NCBI RefSeq assembly: GCF_003337375.1
Contig: NZ_QPJD01000019.1
Coordinates: 62,001-126,000 of the forward strand
Origin: Paenibacillus prosopidis
GTDB taxonomy: Bacteria > Bacillota > Bacilli > Paenibacillales > Paenibacillaceae
Direction: 5' to 3'
DNA length: 64,000 bases
The notes beneath the pieces are model-generated. The model searched no databases. It worked only from the letters and a program-made list of their open reading frames with translations, and was not told the origin of the DNA. Below, one piece after another: positions 32,631 to 42,023 of the stretch. The stretch's first letter is position 1; each line of letters starts with the position of its first letter. A program made the translations under genes and the position numbers.

Positions 32631-33446
32631 GTGAATGCTATGTTTCGCGGCAAGTGGTGGAGCTTCGGTTTTCGGAGCACCATTATGCTCTACTTTATCT
32701 TTCTTATCGTTTTACCGATCGCCGGAATTTACACGCAGTCATTTTCGCTCGGATGGACTCCCTTTTGGGAAAGCGTCTCGGATCCGTTAGCCTGGAAAGC
32801 CGTGCTGCTTACAGTAAAATTAGCGGTCATCGCAACGCTCTTGAATATCTTCCTTGGAACGATGATTGGCTGGGTGCTTATTCGTTATCGGTTTCCCGGA
32901 CGAAGATTGCTTAATAGTCTAGTCGACTTACCATTTGCATTGCCTACAGCGGTAGGCGGTCTGATGATTTTGCTGCTGCTTGGACCCAATAGTCTCGTTG
33001 GCGGTTTAGCTGGGAAAGCCGGTTTTGAGATCGTATTCCATGAGCCGGCTATCGTAGTGGCAATGCTGTTCGTCACGTTTCCTTTCGTTATTCGGGCTAT
33101 ACAGCCCCTGCTCGAGGAAATGGACAAATCGGAGGAAGAAGCGGCTTATACGTTAGGTGCAACACGCGCAAAGACATTTTTTAGAGTAATATTCCCGACC
33201 ATGCTGCCTGGCATTTTAAGCGGCGCTATGCTGGCCTTCTCGCGCGGACTCGCAGAGTTTGGCGCAGTCGTGCTCGTTGCCGGCAACATTCCGGGCAAGA
33301 CGTTAATCGCATCCGTTTATATTTTCGGGGAAATAGAAAGCAGCAATCCACAGGGAGCGGCCGCAGTTTCTGTACTGCTGCTGACGCTATCGTTTATCAT
33401 CTTATGGACGGTTAACCTCATTCAAGCAAGGAGGTCCGGTCAATGA
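32631..33446 (+). CDS. cysT: Sulfate ABC transporter permease CysT
   Basis: A 271-residue membrane protein with six or so helices, LVDLPFALPTAVGGLMILLLLGPNSLVG, and the EAA loop EEEAAYTLGATRAKTFFRVIFPTMLPGIL that contacts the ATPase. It forms the pore with CysW. GTG 32631 has GGAGG ten bases upstream. The stop overlaps CysW by four bases. Substrate could also be thiosulfate or molybdate in principle, but the motif set is that of sulfate permeases. Confidence 0.92.
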   Translation: MNAMFRGKWWSFGFRSTIMLYFIFLIVLPIAGIYTQSFSLGWTPFWESVSDPLAWKAVLLTVKLAVIATLLNIFLGTMIGWVLIRYRFPGRRLLNSLVDLPFALPTAVGGLMILLLLGPNSLVGGLAGKAGFEIVFHEPAIVVAMLFVTFPFVIRAIQPLLEEMDKSEEEAAYTLGATRAKTFFRVIFPTMLPGILSGAMLAFSRGLAEFGAVVLVAGNIPGKTLIASVYIFGEIESSNPQGAAAVSVLLLTLSFIILWTVNLIQARRSGQ

Positions 33447-34243
33447 TGAGAAGACTGTGGATTACGTTAACTTATATTGTATTCGCGCTGCTGCTTATTG
33501 CGCCTTTGATCAAAATTTTCACCGGCTCATGGGCGGAAGGCTGGAGCGGATTTGTTGAAGGAATTACTCGTCCGGAGTCGCTGCATGCGCTAATGATGAC
33601 TGGAATTATCGTTGTCGTGGTGACGGCTTTAAATACGTTGTTTGGCATTATGCTTGCGATGTATCTCGTTCGTGCGGAATGGATTGGCCGGCGGATGAAG
33701 AGGTTGTTGAATAGTCTTGTCGATTTGCCGTTCGCGGTATCGCCGGTAATTGGCGGTCTGATGATCGTCCTCATTCTCGGACCTAACACCGTACTCGGAG
33801 CATTGTTCGAGGATGCCGGCTTCAAAATCGTATACGCGCTGCCAGGGATGATTCTCGCGACATTATTCGTGACTTTCCCGCTTATGGTGCGTGAGGTTAT
33901 GCCGGTGCTTCAGGAAATTGGAGCGCAGCAGGAGGAGGCGGCCTCCACGCTTGGTGCTTACTCGTGGTATACGTTCTGGAAAGTAACATGGCCTTCGATC
34001 CGGTGGGGCGTCATCTATGGCGTTGTGCTGACAGTGGCGCGGTCGCTCGGTGAGTTTGGCGCCGTACTCGTGGTTTCCGGAAACATTATGAATAAGACGC
34101 AAACCGCGACGACACTCGTTTATCAGGATGTTGAAAATTTTAACGTTGTTGCCGCCAACGGCGTTGCCCTTGTCCTTGCGGCATTTTCAGTCGGACTGCT
34201 GCTGCTGATGGAATGGGCAAAAAAACGAAAGGAAGTGCATTAA
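33443..34243 (+). CDS. cysW: Sulfate ABC transporter permease CysW
   Basis: A 266-residue membrane protein; LVDLPFAVSPVIGGLMIVLILGPNTVLG and the EAA loop EEAASTLGAYSWYTFWKVTWPSIRWGV match CysW. It overlaps cysT by the ATGA and is three bases from the ATPase gene, so the complex parts are made together. Confidence 0.92.
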   Translation: MMRRLWITLTYIVFALLLIAPLIKIFTGSWAEGWSGFVEGITRPESLHALMMTGIIVVVVTALNTLFGIMLAMYLVRAEWIGRRMKRLLNSLVDLPFAVSPVIGGLMIVLILGPNTVLGALFEDAGFKIVYALPGMILATLFVTFPLMVREVMPVLQEIGAQQEEAASTLGAYSWYTFWKVTWPSIRWGVIYGVVLTVARSLGEFGAVLVVSGNIMNKTQTATTLVYQDVENFNVVAANGVALVLAAFSVGLLLLMEWAKKRKEVH

Positions 34244-34246
34244 GCC

Positions 34247-35311
34247 ATGCATATCGAAGTACGGAACTTAAACAAAAACTTTGGCGATTTTCACGCAGTG
34301 AAGGATGTCAGCTTTGAAATCGAAAAAGGTCATTTGATCGGCTTGCTCGGACCGAGCGGCGGCGGTAAAACGTCCATACTTCGTATGCTTGCGGGGCTTG
34401 AGACGCCTTCCTCAGGCGATATTATTTTCCATGGCAAACGCGTTAACGACCTCCCGCCGCAGGAGCGCGGAATCGGCTTCGTATTTCAAAACTATGCTCT
34501 ATTCAAGCATATGACCGTATATGATAACATTGCTTTCGGCCTTAAGGTAAAGAAGCAGTCGAAGGAGCAAATCCGCGAACGCGTTATGTACTTAGTGGAG
34601 CTTACAGGCCTTAAAGGCTTTGAGCACCGTTATGCGCATCAGCTGTCCGGCGGACAACGGCAGCGTGTCGCATTCGCTAGAGCGCTTGCGCCTGAGCCGC
34701 AATTGCTGCTGCTCGATGAGCCATTCGCTGCGATCGATGCGAAAATCCGTACGGAGCTGCGTACATGGCTTAAGGACATGATTGAGCGCGTCGGTATTAC
34801 GTCTATTTTCGTGACGCATGACCAAGAGGAAGCGATCGAGGTAGCCGATGAAATTATGATCATTAGCAAGGGTAAGCTGGAGCAAAAGGGCAGTCCGTGG
34901 GATATTTACAAAAATCCGGAGACTCCGTTCGTTGCAAGCTTTATTGGCGAATCGACGATCGTTGACAACATTGGGAAGCTCAAGGGCTTTGAGGATGCGG
35001 GAAGCCGTCCGGGAACAAAAGCGCTCATTCGTCCGGAATATATTGAAATCGGCAAGCCGGGAGAGATTAGGCTGGCATCCGCAACACTGCCAGGGAAAGT
35101 GAAGCATTTGCATTTCCGCGGCAGCGAGTGGATGGTAGAGCTGCTGGTCGGCGATACAAAGCTGATCACTTACCGTTCGCTTGAGAAGGAAGTGCTGCAC
35201 CCTGGCGACCAGGTAAGCGTGCTTGTGCATCGTGCCTATCTGTTCAACGATAACGAAAGCTGGATTGCGGAAAATAAACTGAAGGTAGATCCAATGCCTA
35301 TTCATATTTAA
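34247..35311 (+). CDS. cysA: Sulfate ABC transporter ATPase CysA
   Basis: A 354-residue ATPase: Walker A GPSGGGKTSILRML (about 36-49), Q-loop FQNYALF, signature LSGGQRQRVAFARAL, Walker B LLLLDEPFAAID and the H-loop FVTHDQEEA, then a C-terminal TOBE-like domain (from about 240, with LIRPEYIEIG). The sequence after the nucleotide-binding domain is like CysA. It energises the CysTW channel. Confidence 0.94.
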   Translation: MHIEVRNLNKNFGDFHAVKDVSFEIEKGHLIGLLGPSGGGKTSILRMLAGLETPSSGDIIFHGKRVNDLPPQERGIGFVFQNYALFKHMTVYDNIAFGLKVKKQSKEQIRERVMYLVELTGLKGFEHRYAHQLSGGQRQRVAFARALAPEPQLLLLDEPFAAIDAKIRTELRTWLKDMIERVGITSIFVTHDQEEAIEVADEIMIISKGKLEQKGSPWDIYKNPETPFVASFIGESTIVDNIGKLKGFEDAGSRPGTKALIRPEYIEIGKPGEIRLASATLPGKVKHLHFRGSEWMVELLVGDTKLITYRSLEKEVLHPGDQVSVLVHRAYLFNDNESWIAENKLKVDPMPIHI

Positions 35312-35340
35312 TATCAACTTAGAAAGAGTTGTATACGAAC

Positions 35341-36408
35341 ATGAAAATAAATCGAGCAACAAGCCAGCGCATGATCGCGCTGCTGCTTGCTGCAGTTATG
35401 CTGCTCGTTGCAGCAGGCTGCGGCAAAGCTGAGCCGAACGATCATCCGGCTGATTCTTCCGTACAAGACGGCGACGTAACGCTTGTAATCGGTGCATATT
35501 CGGTTGTAAAGGACGCTTTCGCTGAACTTCTGCCTGCGTTCCAGTCGTACTGGCTTCAGGAGACTGGGCAGAAGGTGACGTTCCAAGAATCCTACGAGGC
35601 TTCAGGTACGCAAGCGCGTGCCATAGCCGGCGGCTTCGAAGCAGACGTTGCTATTCTTGCGATGGAAGGCGATCTTGACAAGGTAGCGGATGCCGGTTTT
35701 ATTACGCATGATTGGAAGTCTCAAATTAATAAAGGTTTTATCACCAATTCCATAGTCGTAATGGGGACGCGTGCCGGGAACCCGTTAGGCGTTAAGGATT
35801 GGGACGATTTGACTCGGGATGGAGTTAAAGTGCTTTATCCGAATCCGAAAACTTCCGGCGGAGCGCAATGGGATATAAACGCGATCTACGGAGCGGGACT
35901 GAAGAAGTCCGAAGAAAAGAACGGTACAAAGGACCCTGAATATGCAAAAAGCTACCTGAAGTCCATTCACGCTAATGTCGAATCGCTTGATAAAAGCGGC
36001 CGGGCATCGATGGCGGCTTTCGAATATGGCGTTGGCGACGTCATCGTAACATATGAGAATGAGCTGCTGGCCCGGCTGAAGAAAGGTATGGAGTATGAAA
36101 TCGTCGTTCCGAAGAGTACGATTTTGATTGAAAATCCTGCCGCGGTCGTCGATAAAAATGCGGATAAGCATGGAACCCGCGAGGTAGCGGAAGCCTTCAT
36201 CGCTTACTTACATAGCGAAGAAGCGCAGCGGCTTTTCGTCGAACACGGTTTCCGTTCGGTAGACGAGAAGGTTGCATCGGATACGAAGGACCGTTTTGAA
36301 GTGCCAGAGGATCTGTTCGATATTTCGTACCTGGGCGGCTGGTCCGAGGTCAGAAAAAACCTTTATTCCAAGAAGGGCATCTGGTATCAGGTGCTGGCGG
36401 ATATATAA
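35341..36408 (+). CDS. sbp: Sulfate-binding lipoprotein
   Basis: A 355-residue lipoprotein: signal LLLAAVMLLVAAGCG with lipobox cysteine near residue 24, then a periplasmic-binding fold with LVIGAYSVVKDAFAELLPAFQ, SYEASGTQARAIAGGFEADVA, NPKTSGGAQWDINAIYG and ENPAAVVDKN, typical of sulfate-binding proteins (Sbp/CysP). It captures the anion for CysTWA. ATG 35341 is chosen; an in-frame TTG at 35329 abuts the AGAAAGAG. In this operon the binding protein is last; in many species it is first. Confidence 0.92.
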   Translation: MKINRATSQRMIALLLAAVMLLVAAGCGKAEPNDHPADSSVQDGDVTLVIGAYSVVKDAFAELLPAFQSYWLQETGQKVTFQESYEASGTQARAIAGGFEADVAILAMEGDLDKVADAGFITHDWKSQINKGFITNSIVVMGTRAGNPLGVKDWDDLTRDGVKVLYPNPKTSGGAQWDINAIYGAGLKKSEEKNGTKDPEYAKSYLKSIHANVESLDKSGRASMAAFEYGVGDVIVTYENELLARLKKGMEYEIVVPKSTILIENPAAVVDKNADKHGTREVAEAFIAYLHSEEAQRLFVEHGFRSVDEKVASDTKDRFEVPEDLFDISYLGGWSEVRKNLYSKKGIWYQVLADI

Positions 36409-36412
36409 GTCA

Positions 36413-36474
36413 AAAGAAAGTCGGTTTGAAGCTATTCCATGCGTGGATTGCTTTGGACGGCTTTTTTTCTTTGG
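36413..36474 (+). terminator. Probable terminator of the sulfate operon
   Basis: Long, wobble-rich stem AAAGAAAGTCG...GAAGC / GCTTTGGACGGC with TTTTTTTCTTT after it. Confidence 0.5.
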
Positions 36475-36564
36475 GCCTTAAAATTGAATGGATACCTTAT
36501 TTATATATGGATATACTAATCGAGGTTTATGACCACATCAAACCTTTACAGGGGGTAGTTTGCA

Positions 36565-37176
36565 TTGACAGCACATATGGGCGCACATGAAACAATGGAA
36601 GTACATGAAATTTTGACAGCTACGATTGATAGTATCAATCTATTTCAATTGTACCGTCCGCACGTGAAGGATCAACGTTTACTTCAAATGCTTGATCGTC
36701 AGCTTCAGTTTACGATTAACGAGTACAATCAAACCGTTCAAGTCTTGAATCAGCAAGGAAGAGGCCAAGCAGTACCTTACCGTTCACCTAATAATATGGC
36801 TCCGATTTACGGTCTTGATAATCCTGCTCAGCAAAGCCCGAACTTATCGATGAACCAAATGGATGACCGGGATGTTGCGAGCGGTCTGCTTGGGTGCCAT
36901 AAATCGTCTGCAACCATGAAGATGATTGCCTCGCTTGAATGCGCAGATCCGCAGCTTCGCCGAATGATGCAGCAAGGTGCAATAAACTGTTCAGAGCAAG
37001 CATATGAGGTATGGCAATTCATGAACCAAAGCGGTTACTATCAAGTGCCGACCATGAAAGAGGAAACAACAAATACAGTGTTAAACAGTTATCAAACGGC
37101 AGGAAATATGATGAATAACATGGGAATGCAGCAGAACCGGCAACAGACGGCAGCTCCAATGTATATGCAGCAGTAA
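36565..37176 (+). CDS. Spore coat protein (CotF-like)
   Basis: A 203-residue protein. HEILTATIDSINLFQLYRPHVKDQRLLQML, SGLLGCHKSSATMKMIASLECADPQLRRMMQQGAINCSEQAYEVWQFMNQSGYYQVP and a Gln/Met/Asn-rich tail match the CotF coat proteins of Bacillales. They make up inner-coat layers of the spore. TTG 36565 has GGGGG nine bases upstream. It has its own terminator. Confidence 0.85.
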   Translation: MTAHMGAHETMEVHEILTATIDSINLFQLYRPHVKDQRLLQMLDRQLQFTINEYNQTVQVLNQQGRGQAVPYRSPNNMAPIYGLDNPAQQSPNLSMNQMDDRDVASGLLGCHKSSATMKMIASLECADPQLRRMMQQGAINCSEQAYEVWQFMNQSGYYQVPTMKEETTNTVLNSYQTAGNMMNNMGMQQNRQQTAAPMYMQQ

Positions 37177-37206
37177 AAATCGGCAAACCAGTCGGATTTC
37201 TAAATC

Positions 37207-37239
37207 AAACCCCGCTGACTCTTTCAGTGGGGTTTTTTA
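37207..37239 (+). terminator. Terminator of the coat protein gene
   Basis: Stem AAACCCCGCTGA / TCAGTGGGGTTT with U-tract TTTTTT. Confidence 0.85.
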
Positions 37240-37381
37240 GCGTTTCAACCCATTGCCCATTCTATACGAAAGCCGTTCTACTTTTGCAGCTCCTGAATAT
37301 ATTAAGTAACGAAGCCCGATTTTTGCAGGTCTACCATTATATTTGCAAAACAATAGAATAGGGCAGCAGGAGGAACATAAG

Positions 37382-37615
37382 TTGAATGATGCAATGAAGC
37401 ATTTACGTAAGCTTTTTGAAAACAGCTATGCCGGCAAGGACGTCCTTCAAAACATTGAACAAACGATAGCGGAGTTGGAGATTTATTTGGCAGCCAATCC
37501 GGATGATGAAATTGCCCAGGTGCAATATCGGCAGTTTTTGGGCAAGCGGAAAGACTTCTTTCAGGTTTTGACGAATGATTACGATGAGGATTCTGATTCG
37601 GAAATGCATGCATAA
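37382..37615 (+). CDS. Small acidic helical protein, unknown function
   Basis: A 77-residue protein starting LNDAMKHLRKLFENSYAG, with a TPR-like segment (EIYLAANPDDEIAQVQYRQFLGKRKDF) and an acidic tail (YDEDSDSEMHA). TTG 37382 has AGGAGG eight bases upstream. It stands between two terminators, hence probably monocistronic. I do not recognise the family. Confidence 0.6.
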   Translation: MNDAMKHLRKLFENSYAGKDVLQNIEQTIAELEIYLAANPDDEIAQVQYRQFLGKRKDFFQVLTNDYDEDSDSEMHA

Positions 37616-37635
37616 CCAAATAGCGTCTTTAAAAA

Positions 37636-37689
37636 GGGTGGATTCGCATCAGAGAGATCTGAACTGCGGGTCCACCCTATTTCTATTTT
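37636..37689 (+). terminator. Terminator of the small helical protein gene
   Basis: Stem GGGTGGA / TCCACCC with the loop containing CATCAG..GATCTGA, followed by TATTTCTATTTT. Confidence 0.7.
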
Positions 37690-37782
37690 AGTGGATATCG
37701 GCTGAGCCAAACGTACTAAAAAACATTCCCTTTAACGAAATGTATAAGGAAAAGAGAAGTGGGCTATCAGGGGGAAACATGG

Positions 37783-39885
37783 ATGAATATAAATACGGCA
37801 CTTAAGTTTAAAAAAATAAATGCCAAAAAAGCTGTGATCTTTGCCGCTGCTGTGCTTGCGGCGATTGTACTAGGAGGATGGGCTACGTTCCGGGTGCTGG
37901 TGGCTGCGCAAGATATTGACCAGCTTGAGGTGCCGCTGCCTGCGGCAACGATTTTGTATGATCAAAACGGGCAAGAGGCAACGCGCTTGTCCTTCAATAA
38001 AATCGAGGAGATCGGCTATGCCGATATCCCTAAGCATATGGTCGATGCGGTTGTTGCGGTTGAGGACAAGCGTTATTTCGAGCACGATGGAATGGACATG
38101 CGGGCGATCGCACGCGCTTTTTTTACTAATTTTTCTGCGGGCGGCACAGTTCAAGGCGGCAGCACGATAACGCAGCAGCTTGCCAAAAACGTCTTTTTAT
38201 CGCATGAACGAACCTGGTCGCGGAAATGGAACGAAGTGCTTTTAGCAAAGAAGATTGAAGAGAACTATAACAAGCAAGAAATTATGGAAATGTATCTCAA
38301 TCAAATCTATTACGGCGATGGGGCGTGGGGGATCAAAAGAGCGGCGTATACCTATTTCGGAAAGCAGGTCAATCAACTGACGGTGGCGGAATCCGCTTTG
38401 CTGGCAGGTCTGATTAAGGCCCCTTCGGCGCTCACACCTTATAAGCATATGGAAAAGGCTAAGGAAAGACGTAACCTTGTTCTGCAGCTTATGAAGGACC
38501 AATCCTTGATTACTGAGACGGAATATAACGTGTCTGTCAACGAGCCGATTGAAATATTAACCTCGAAGCCTAGCAGAGTGGATGACATTCGTTATCCGTA
38601 TTACGTGGATCACATGATTCGAGAGGCCATGACGCAATACGGATTATCGGAAAATGAAGTGCTGCAAGGCGGTCTTCGGATCTATAGCGCGCTGGATACT
38701 AAAATGCAGGAAGCGGCGGAGCGAGTGTACGCAGAGGCATCGCTGTTTCCGGATAGCTCGCAAGACCAGCTTATTCAAAGCGGAGCCATACTGGTTGATC
38801 CACGCGATGGAGGGATTCGAGCGCTAGTCGGAGGCAGAGGCGAGCAGCCGTTCCGAGGATTTAACCGGGCCACGCAGCTGAAGCGTCAGCCGGGTTCAAC
38901 GTTAAAGCCGGTTGCTGTCTATACGCCTGCTCTTGAGCTGGGTTATCAACCGAACGATAAGCTAATTGATGAACCGATTAATATCGGCGGCTACGAGCCT
39001 CAAAACGCGGGAGGAGGCTATCATGGAGAAGTAACGCTGTATGAAGCGCTTATTAACTCTTATAATATACCGGCCGTAAAAATCCTCAATGAGATCGGGA
39101 TCGATAAAGGAATAGATGCCGCCTCGCGATTCGGAATTCCGTTAACGGATGAGGACCGGATGCTTGGGCTTGCGCTCGGCGGACTTCAAGAAGGCGTATC
39201 GCCGCTTCATATGGCTGAAGCATTTGGCGTTTTTGCCAATGACGGCATCCGAATGCAAGCACATGCCATTATCCGGATAGAGTCGGCTGATGGTACCGTT
39301 TTAGCAGAAGCGGAGGGGACGTCTGGAGTAAAGGTTACGGAGCCGGCAATTGCACGCACGATGACGGCTATGCTTGAAGGCGTCATTCGAGAAGGAACCG
39401 GCGAGTCGGCTGCTATAGAGGGCCGTCCTCTCGCCGGGAAATCAGGTACGACTCAGATGTCTGGTACAACCGGATATGGCGCCAAGGATAATTGGTTTGT
39501 CGGCTATACGCCTCAGCTTGTAGGCGCGGTATGGTTAGGCTACGACCAGAGCGACAGCACTCATTATCTAACGACGAGCTCAAAGGCTGCGGCTGTTGTA
39601 TTCCAAGCGCTAATGTCAGGAGCATTGGAGGATGAGCCGGTCATGTCGTTTCCTAAGGCACCCGTCAATGTGCTGAAGAAGAACAACAAAGATAAAAATG
39701 ATAATGATGATAACGATGATAATGATAAAGATGAGAAGAAAGAGAGAGAGAAAGAAAGTAAACAAGAGAGAAAGGAAAGGAAAGAACGAGAGAAAGAACA
39801 AGAGAAAGAACAAGAGAAAGAACGAGAGAAAGAACGAAAAGAAGGTAAAGGAGGTAATGATGATGATGACAATGATAATGACTGA
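37783..39885 (+). CDS. Class A penicillin-binding protein with a charged repeat tail
   Basis: A 700-residue bifunctional cell-wall enzyme. One N-terminal membrane helix (about 13-32), a glycosyltransferase domain (VEDKRYFEHDGMD, GGSTITQQLAKN, NQIYYGDGAWGI) and a transpeptidase domain (QPGSTLKP with the active serine, SYN motif at NSYN, and KSGTT). The last 65 or so residues are almost only Lys, Glu, Arg, Asp and Asn. It builds and cross-links peptidoglycan. ATG 37783 has GGGGGA seven bases upstream. It is close to PBP1A/2A of Bacillus. Confidence 0.92.
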   Translation: MNINTALKFKKINAKKAVIFAAAVLAAIVLGGWATFRVLVAAQDIDQLEVPLPAATILYDQNGQEATRLSFNKIEEIGYADIPKHMVDAVVAVEDKRYFEHDGMDMRAIARAFFTNFSAGGTVQGGSTITQQLAKNVFLSHERTWSRKWNEVLLAKKIEENYNKQEIMEMYLNQIYYGDGAWGIKRAAYTYFGKQVNQLTVAESALLAGLIKAPSALTPYKHMEKAKERRNLVLQLMKDQSLITETEYNVSVNEPIEILTSKPSRVDDIRYPYYVDHMIREAMTQYGLSENEVLQGGLRIYSALDTKMQEAAERVYAEASLFPDSSQDQLIQSGAILVDPRDGGIRALVGGRGEQPFRGFNRATQLKRQPGSTLKPVAVYTPALELGYQPNDKLIDEPINIGGYEPQNAGGGYHGEVTLYEALINSYNIPAVKILNEIGIDKGIDAASRFGIPLTDEDRMLGLALGGLQEGVSPLHMAEAFGVFANDGIRMQAHAIIRIESADGTVLAEAEGTSGVKVTEPAIARTMTAMLEGVIREGTGESAAIEGRPLAGKSGTTQMSGTTGYGAKDNWFVGYTPQLVGAVWLGYDQSDSTHYLTTSSKAAAVVFQALMSGALEDEPVMSFPKAPVNVLKKNNKDKNDNDDNDDNDKDEKKEREKESKQERKERKEREKEQEKEQEKEREKERKEGKGGNDDDDNDND
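39790..39837 (+). repeat. Four tandem 12-base units in the PBP tail
   Basis: GAGAAAGAACAA occurs twice and GAGAAAGAACGA twice in a row, encoding EKEQ/EREK repeats; similar purine-rich sequence flanks it. Copy number is likely variable. Confidence 0.8.
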
Positions 39886-39911
39886 ATAATTGTTGATTAG
39901 AATGGATAAGT

Positions 39912-39959
39912 GGCTGTCCCAAAGGTAGGTAAACCTGCTTTAGGGGCAGCCTTTCTTTC
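39912..39959 (+). terminator. Terminator of the PBP gene
   Basis: Stem GGCTGTCCC / GGGGCAGCC, inner stem AGGTAGGT / ACCTGCTT, then TTTCTTTC. Confidence 0.7.
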
Positions 39960-40069
39960 AAGAAAGAATAACTTAACGTGAGTTCTCATATCCCGCTGAT
40001 TGAAACCTGTGAGCTCAACAGTCGATAGAGGAACGGTAATAAATGGCAGTCTATTTTATCCAGCGGAAA

Positions 40070-41071
40070 TTAGCGTTTAAGGTTGCGAATGCATCTGTAA
40101 GCAATGTTACCAAAAGTTCGAATATCCTTTAAATAATCATAGCCCGGAGGATTAGATTCGGTCTGGTTAATCATTCGTACTACGACTGCTTTACATTCCG
40201 GAATGACTATACAGGCATTACCATACAAGCCAAGGGATTGATACGTCCCCCTTGGAAGATCACTTCCTAGCTCGGATGTAGGCCTCGGTTGATCCTGTAC
40301 CCACCAAAAAAATCCATGCTGAGGCAAGGATCCATGAGGGTGTGCAGGTGAGATAATCGAGACAGCTTGTTCAAATACTTTACTGGGAATGATTTGTTTA
40401 CCCTCTAATTTGCCTTTAGTTAGATGTATATAACCCCAGGCTGCCAGCTCCCGCGTGCTTACAAAGAGGTTGGCTTCCCCGCCTTGATCTCCCGCATAGG
40501 ATTCATTCATCCATACCAGTTTGTTTTTCTTGTGTTTTCTCCAGCCTGTTTCCATAAAGCCATAAGGCTTGAACACTCTCTCCTCCATTACATGAGCGAG
40601 CGGTTGATCGAAAAGTTTTTGAATCATTTGAATGAGCAAATTAACACCTGCATTATTATATTTCCAATTTGAACCCGGTGGAAAACTTCTTTTATGAAGG
40701 CCCTCTAAACCATGCGTATGGGTTAGCAAATGGCGGATCGTCGTATTACTCATTACGGATTCGTTCACATCATCCAAGTAGTCTGTCACGCGGTCATTGA
40801 GGCTCTTTATCTTTCCTTCATACAGAGCCAGACTTATAGCAATGCCCAGATAAGTTTTGCGAATGGAGGCGACATTGAACTGGGATTCTGCATCTACCAT
40901 GCGGCTCCCGTCACTATTGTCATGAAAGCCTGCATACCATTCATTTACGATACAATCGTTTTGAATAATAAAAGTAGATGCGGCAGAGGCAGAAATAAGA
41001 TTTTTTGTTTCTAGAACATATTCATTTAGATCCGCAAACGCATGATTTGATATCCGATTATCTAAGATCAT
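40070..41071 (-). CDS. Serine hydrolase, class C beta-lactamase family
   Basis: A 333-residue protein with SIRK (69-72, the S-x-x-K serine and lysine), Y-N-N (139-141) and the beta-lactamase fold blocks HLLTHTHGLEGL and YGFMETGWR. No signal peptide is visible, so it may act in the cytosol. Relatives are esterases, transpeptidase-like or beta-lactamase-like; I cannot pick one. The mean GC is lower here than in nearby genes. It stands alone, divergent from the VOC gene. Confidence 0.8.
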   Translation of the reverse strand: MILDNRISNHAFADLNEYVLETKNLISASAASTFIIQNDCIVNEWYAGFHDNSDGSRMVDAESQFNVASIRKTYLGIAISLALYEGKIKSLNDRVTDYLDDVNESVMSNTTIRHLLTHTHGLEGLHKRSFPPGSNWKYNNAGVNLLIQMIQKLFDQPLAHVMEERVFKPYGFMETGWRKHKKNKLVWMNESYAGDQGGEANLFVSTRELAAWGYIHLTKGKLEGKQIIPSKVFEQAVSIISPAHPHGSLPQHGFFWWVQDQPRPTSELGSDLPRGTYQSLGLYGNACIVIPECKAVVVRMINQTESNPPGYDYLKDIRTFGNIAYRCIRNLKR

Positions 41072-41275
41072 CTAATCCTCCAATGGTTCTGATATTTCTC
41101 AAAAACCGATCTAATTTCTATTTTTGAAGTATTCGTGAAATATATGGATTTTCCTTTCCTAGAAAATACATATGCTTCAAGGAGAGATTTACTAAGCTAA
41201 AAAAAGGAAATTAAAAACATTTTAACGAATAGTCATATAGCGTATGAGAAATGAACCGAGAGGAGTTACTTAAAG

Positions 41276-41650
41276 ATGAAAGACATCAAATTGAACGGAC
41301 CCACAATGGTTTTGCTCGTAAAGAATCTAGAGAAATCGATTGAATTTTACAAAAAGCTTGGCTTTAGCTATGAGCTAATCGGCGGTCCGGACGTACGGAA
41401 CGTTCATATGAACAGGGATGCGGTTACCTTTATCCTTCACCCGGCACAAAATCAAGAGGACGTAAAGCCTTTTTCTTCCGTGGAGGGCGGACTGTATTTC
41501 GATGCTTTTTGTTATACCGATGTACGGGCGCTGCTTGAGGAAATTAAGGAGAAAGGGATTCCAATTGTTAAGGGACCGGATTTGAATGATTTCTTTAGTG
41601 AGTTTACGATTCAAGACGTAGATGGCTACCGAATCGCTTTCGGAGGGTGA
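41276..41650 (+). CDS. VOC (glyoxalase/bleomycin resistance) family protein
   Basis: A 124-residue protein. KLNGPTMVLLVKNLEKSIEFYKKLGF is the typical first VOC repeat and FTIQDVDGYRIAFG the last; the metal-ligand histidine and glutamate pattern is partly kept. No substrate can be inferred. GGAG lies upstream. The next gene starts two bases after its stop. Confidence 0.75.
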   Translation: MKDIKLNGPTMVLLVKNLEKSIEFYKKLGFSYELIGGPDVRNVHMNRDAVTFILHPAQNQEDVKPFSSVEGGLYFDAFCYTDVRALLEEIKEKGIPIVKGPDLNDFFSEFTIQDVDGYRIAFGG

Positions 41651-41652
41651 AC

Positions 41653-41934
41653 ATGAAGAAAAGTAGAGTAAAAGTTTTGATTGAATCACTCATGGTTACA
41701 TTTTTAACTGCAGTTGTTTTCATTGGTTGGCAAGTAGTGAATGGATATTTACTTACAAAAGCATATGTTCCGGATATTGTTAACAGCTATGCAAGTGTAG
41801 ACAATTTGCAGAATAAGGTTGCGTTTGGCACCAGAAGCAACGTAAGCGGGTTATTTATCGCAGCGGTTTGTTTATTCGTTGGCTCGGTTTATTATGTAAC
41901 TAGAGTCGTTTTGATTGCTAAACGTACGAAATAA
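41653..41934 (+). CDS. Small two-helix membrane protein
   Basis: A 93-residue protein with two hydrophobic helices (LMVTFLTAVVFIGWQVVNGYLL and GLFIAAVCLFVGSVYYVTRVV) and a short loop with VPDIVNSYASVDN. GGAGGG is six bases before ATG 41653. It is cotranscribed with the VOC gene (the ribosome site lies in its end). The family is not recognised. Confidence 0.6.
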   Translation: MKKSRVKVLIESLMVTFLTAVVFIGWQVVNGYLLTKAYVPDIVNSYASVDNLQNKVAFGTRSNVSGLFIAAVCLFVGSVYYVTRVVLIAKRTK

Positions 41935-41955
41935 GCCCCGGTTTGGGCTTTTTTT
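41933..41955 (+). terminator. Terminator of the VOC unit
   Basis: Stem AAGCCC / GGGCTT, loop CGGTTT, then TTTTTT. Confidence 0.78.
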
Positions 41956-42023
41956 CATTGCTGTATGTGGTGTTTTTTTAGCAATTCGTATATGCTATGC
42001 ATTAGTAGAGGAGGCATTTTAAT

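Noticed and set aside
39564..39961. Long Ser/Phe/Leu-rich open frames on the minus strand opposite the PBP tail
   Set aside because: They arise from the purine-rich repeat coding for the charged tail; composition is artificial and there is no ribosome site.
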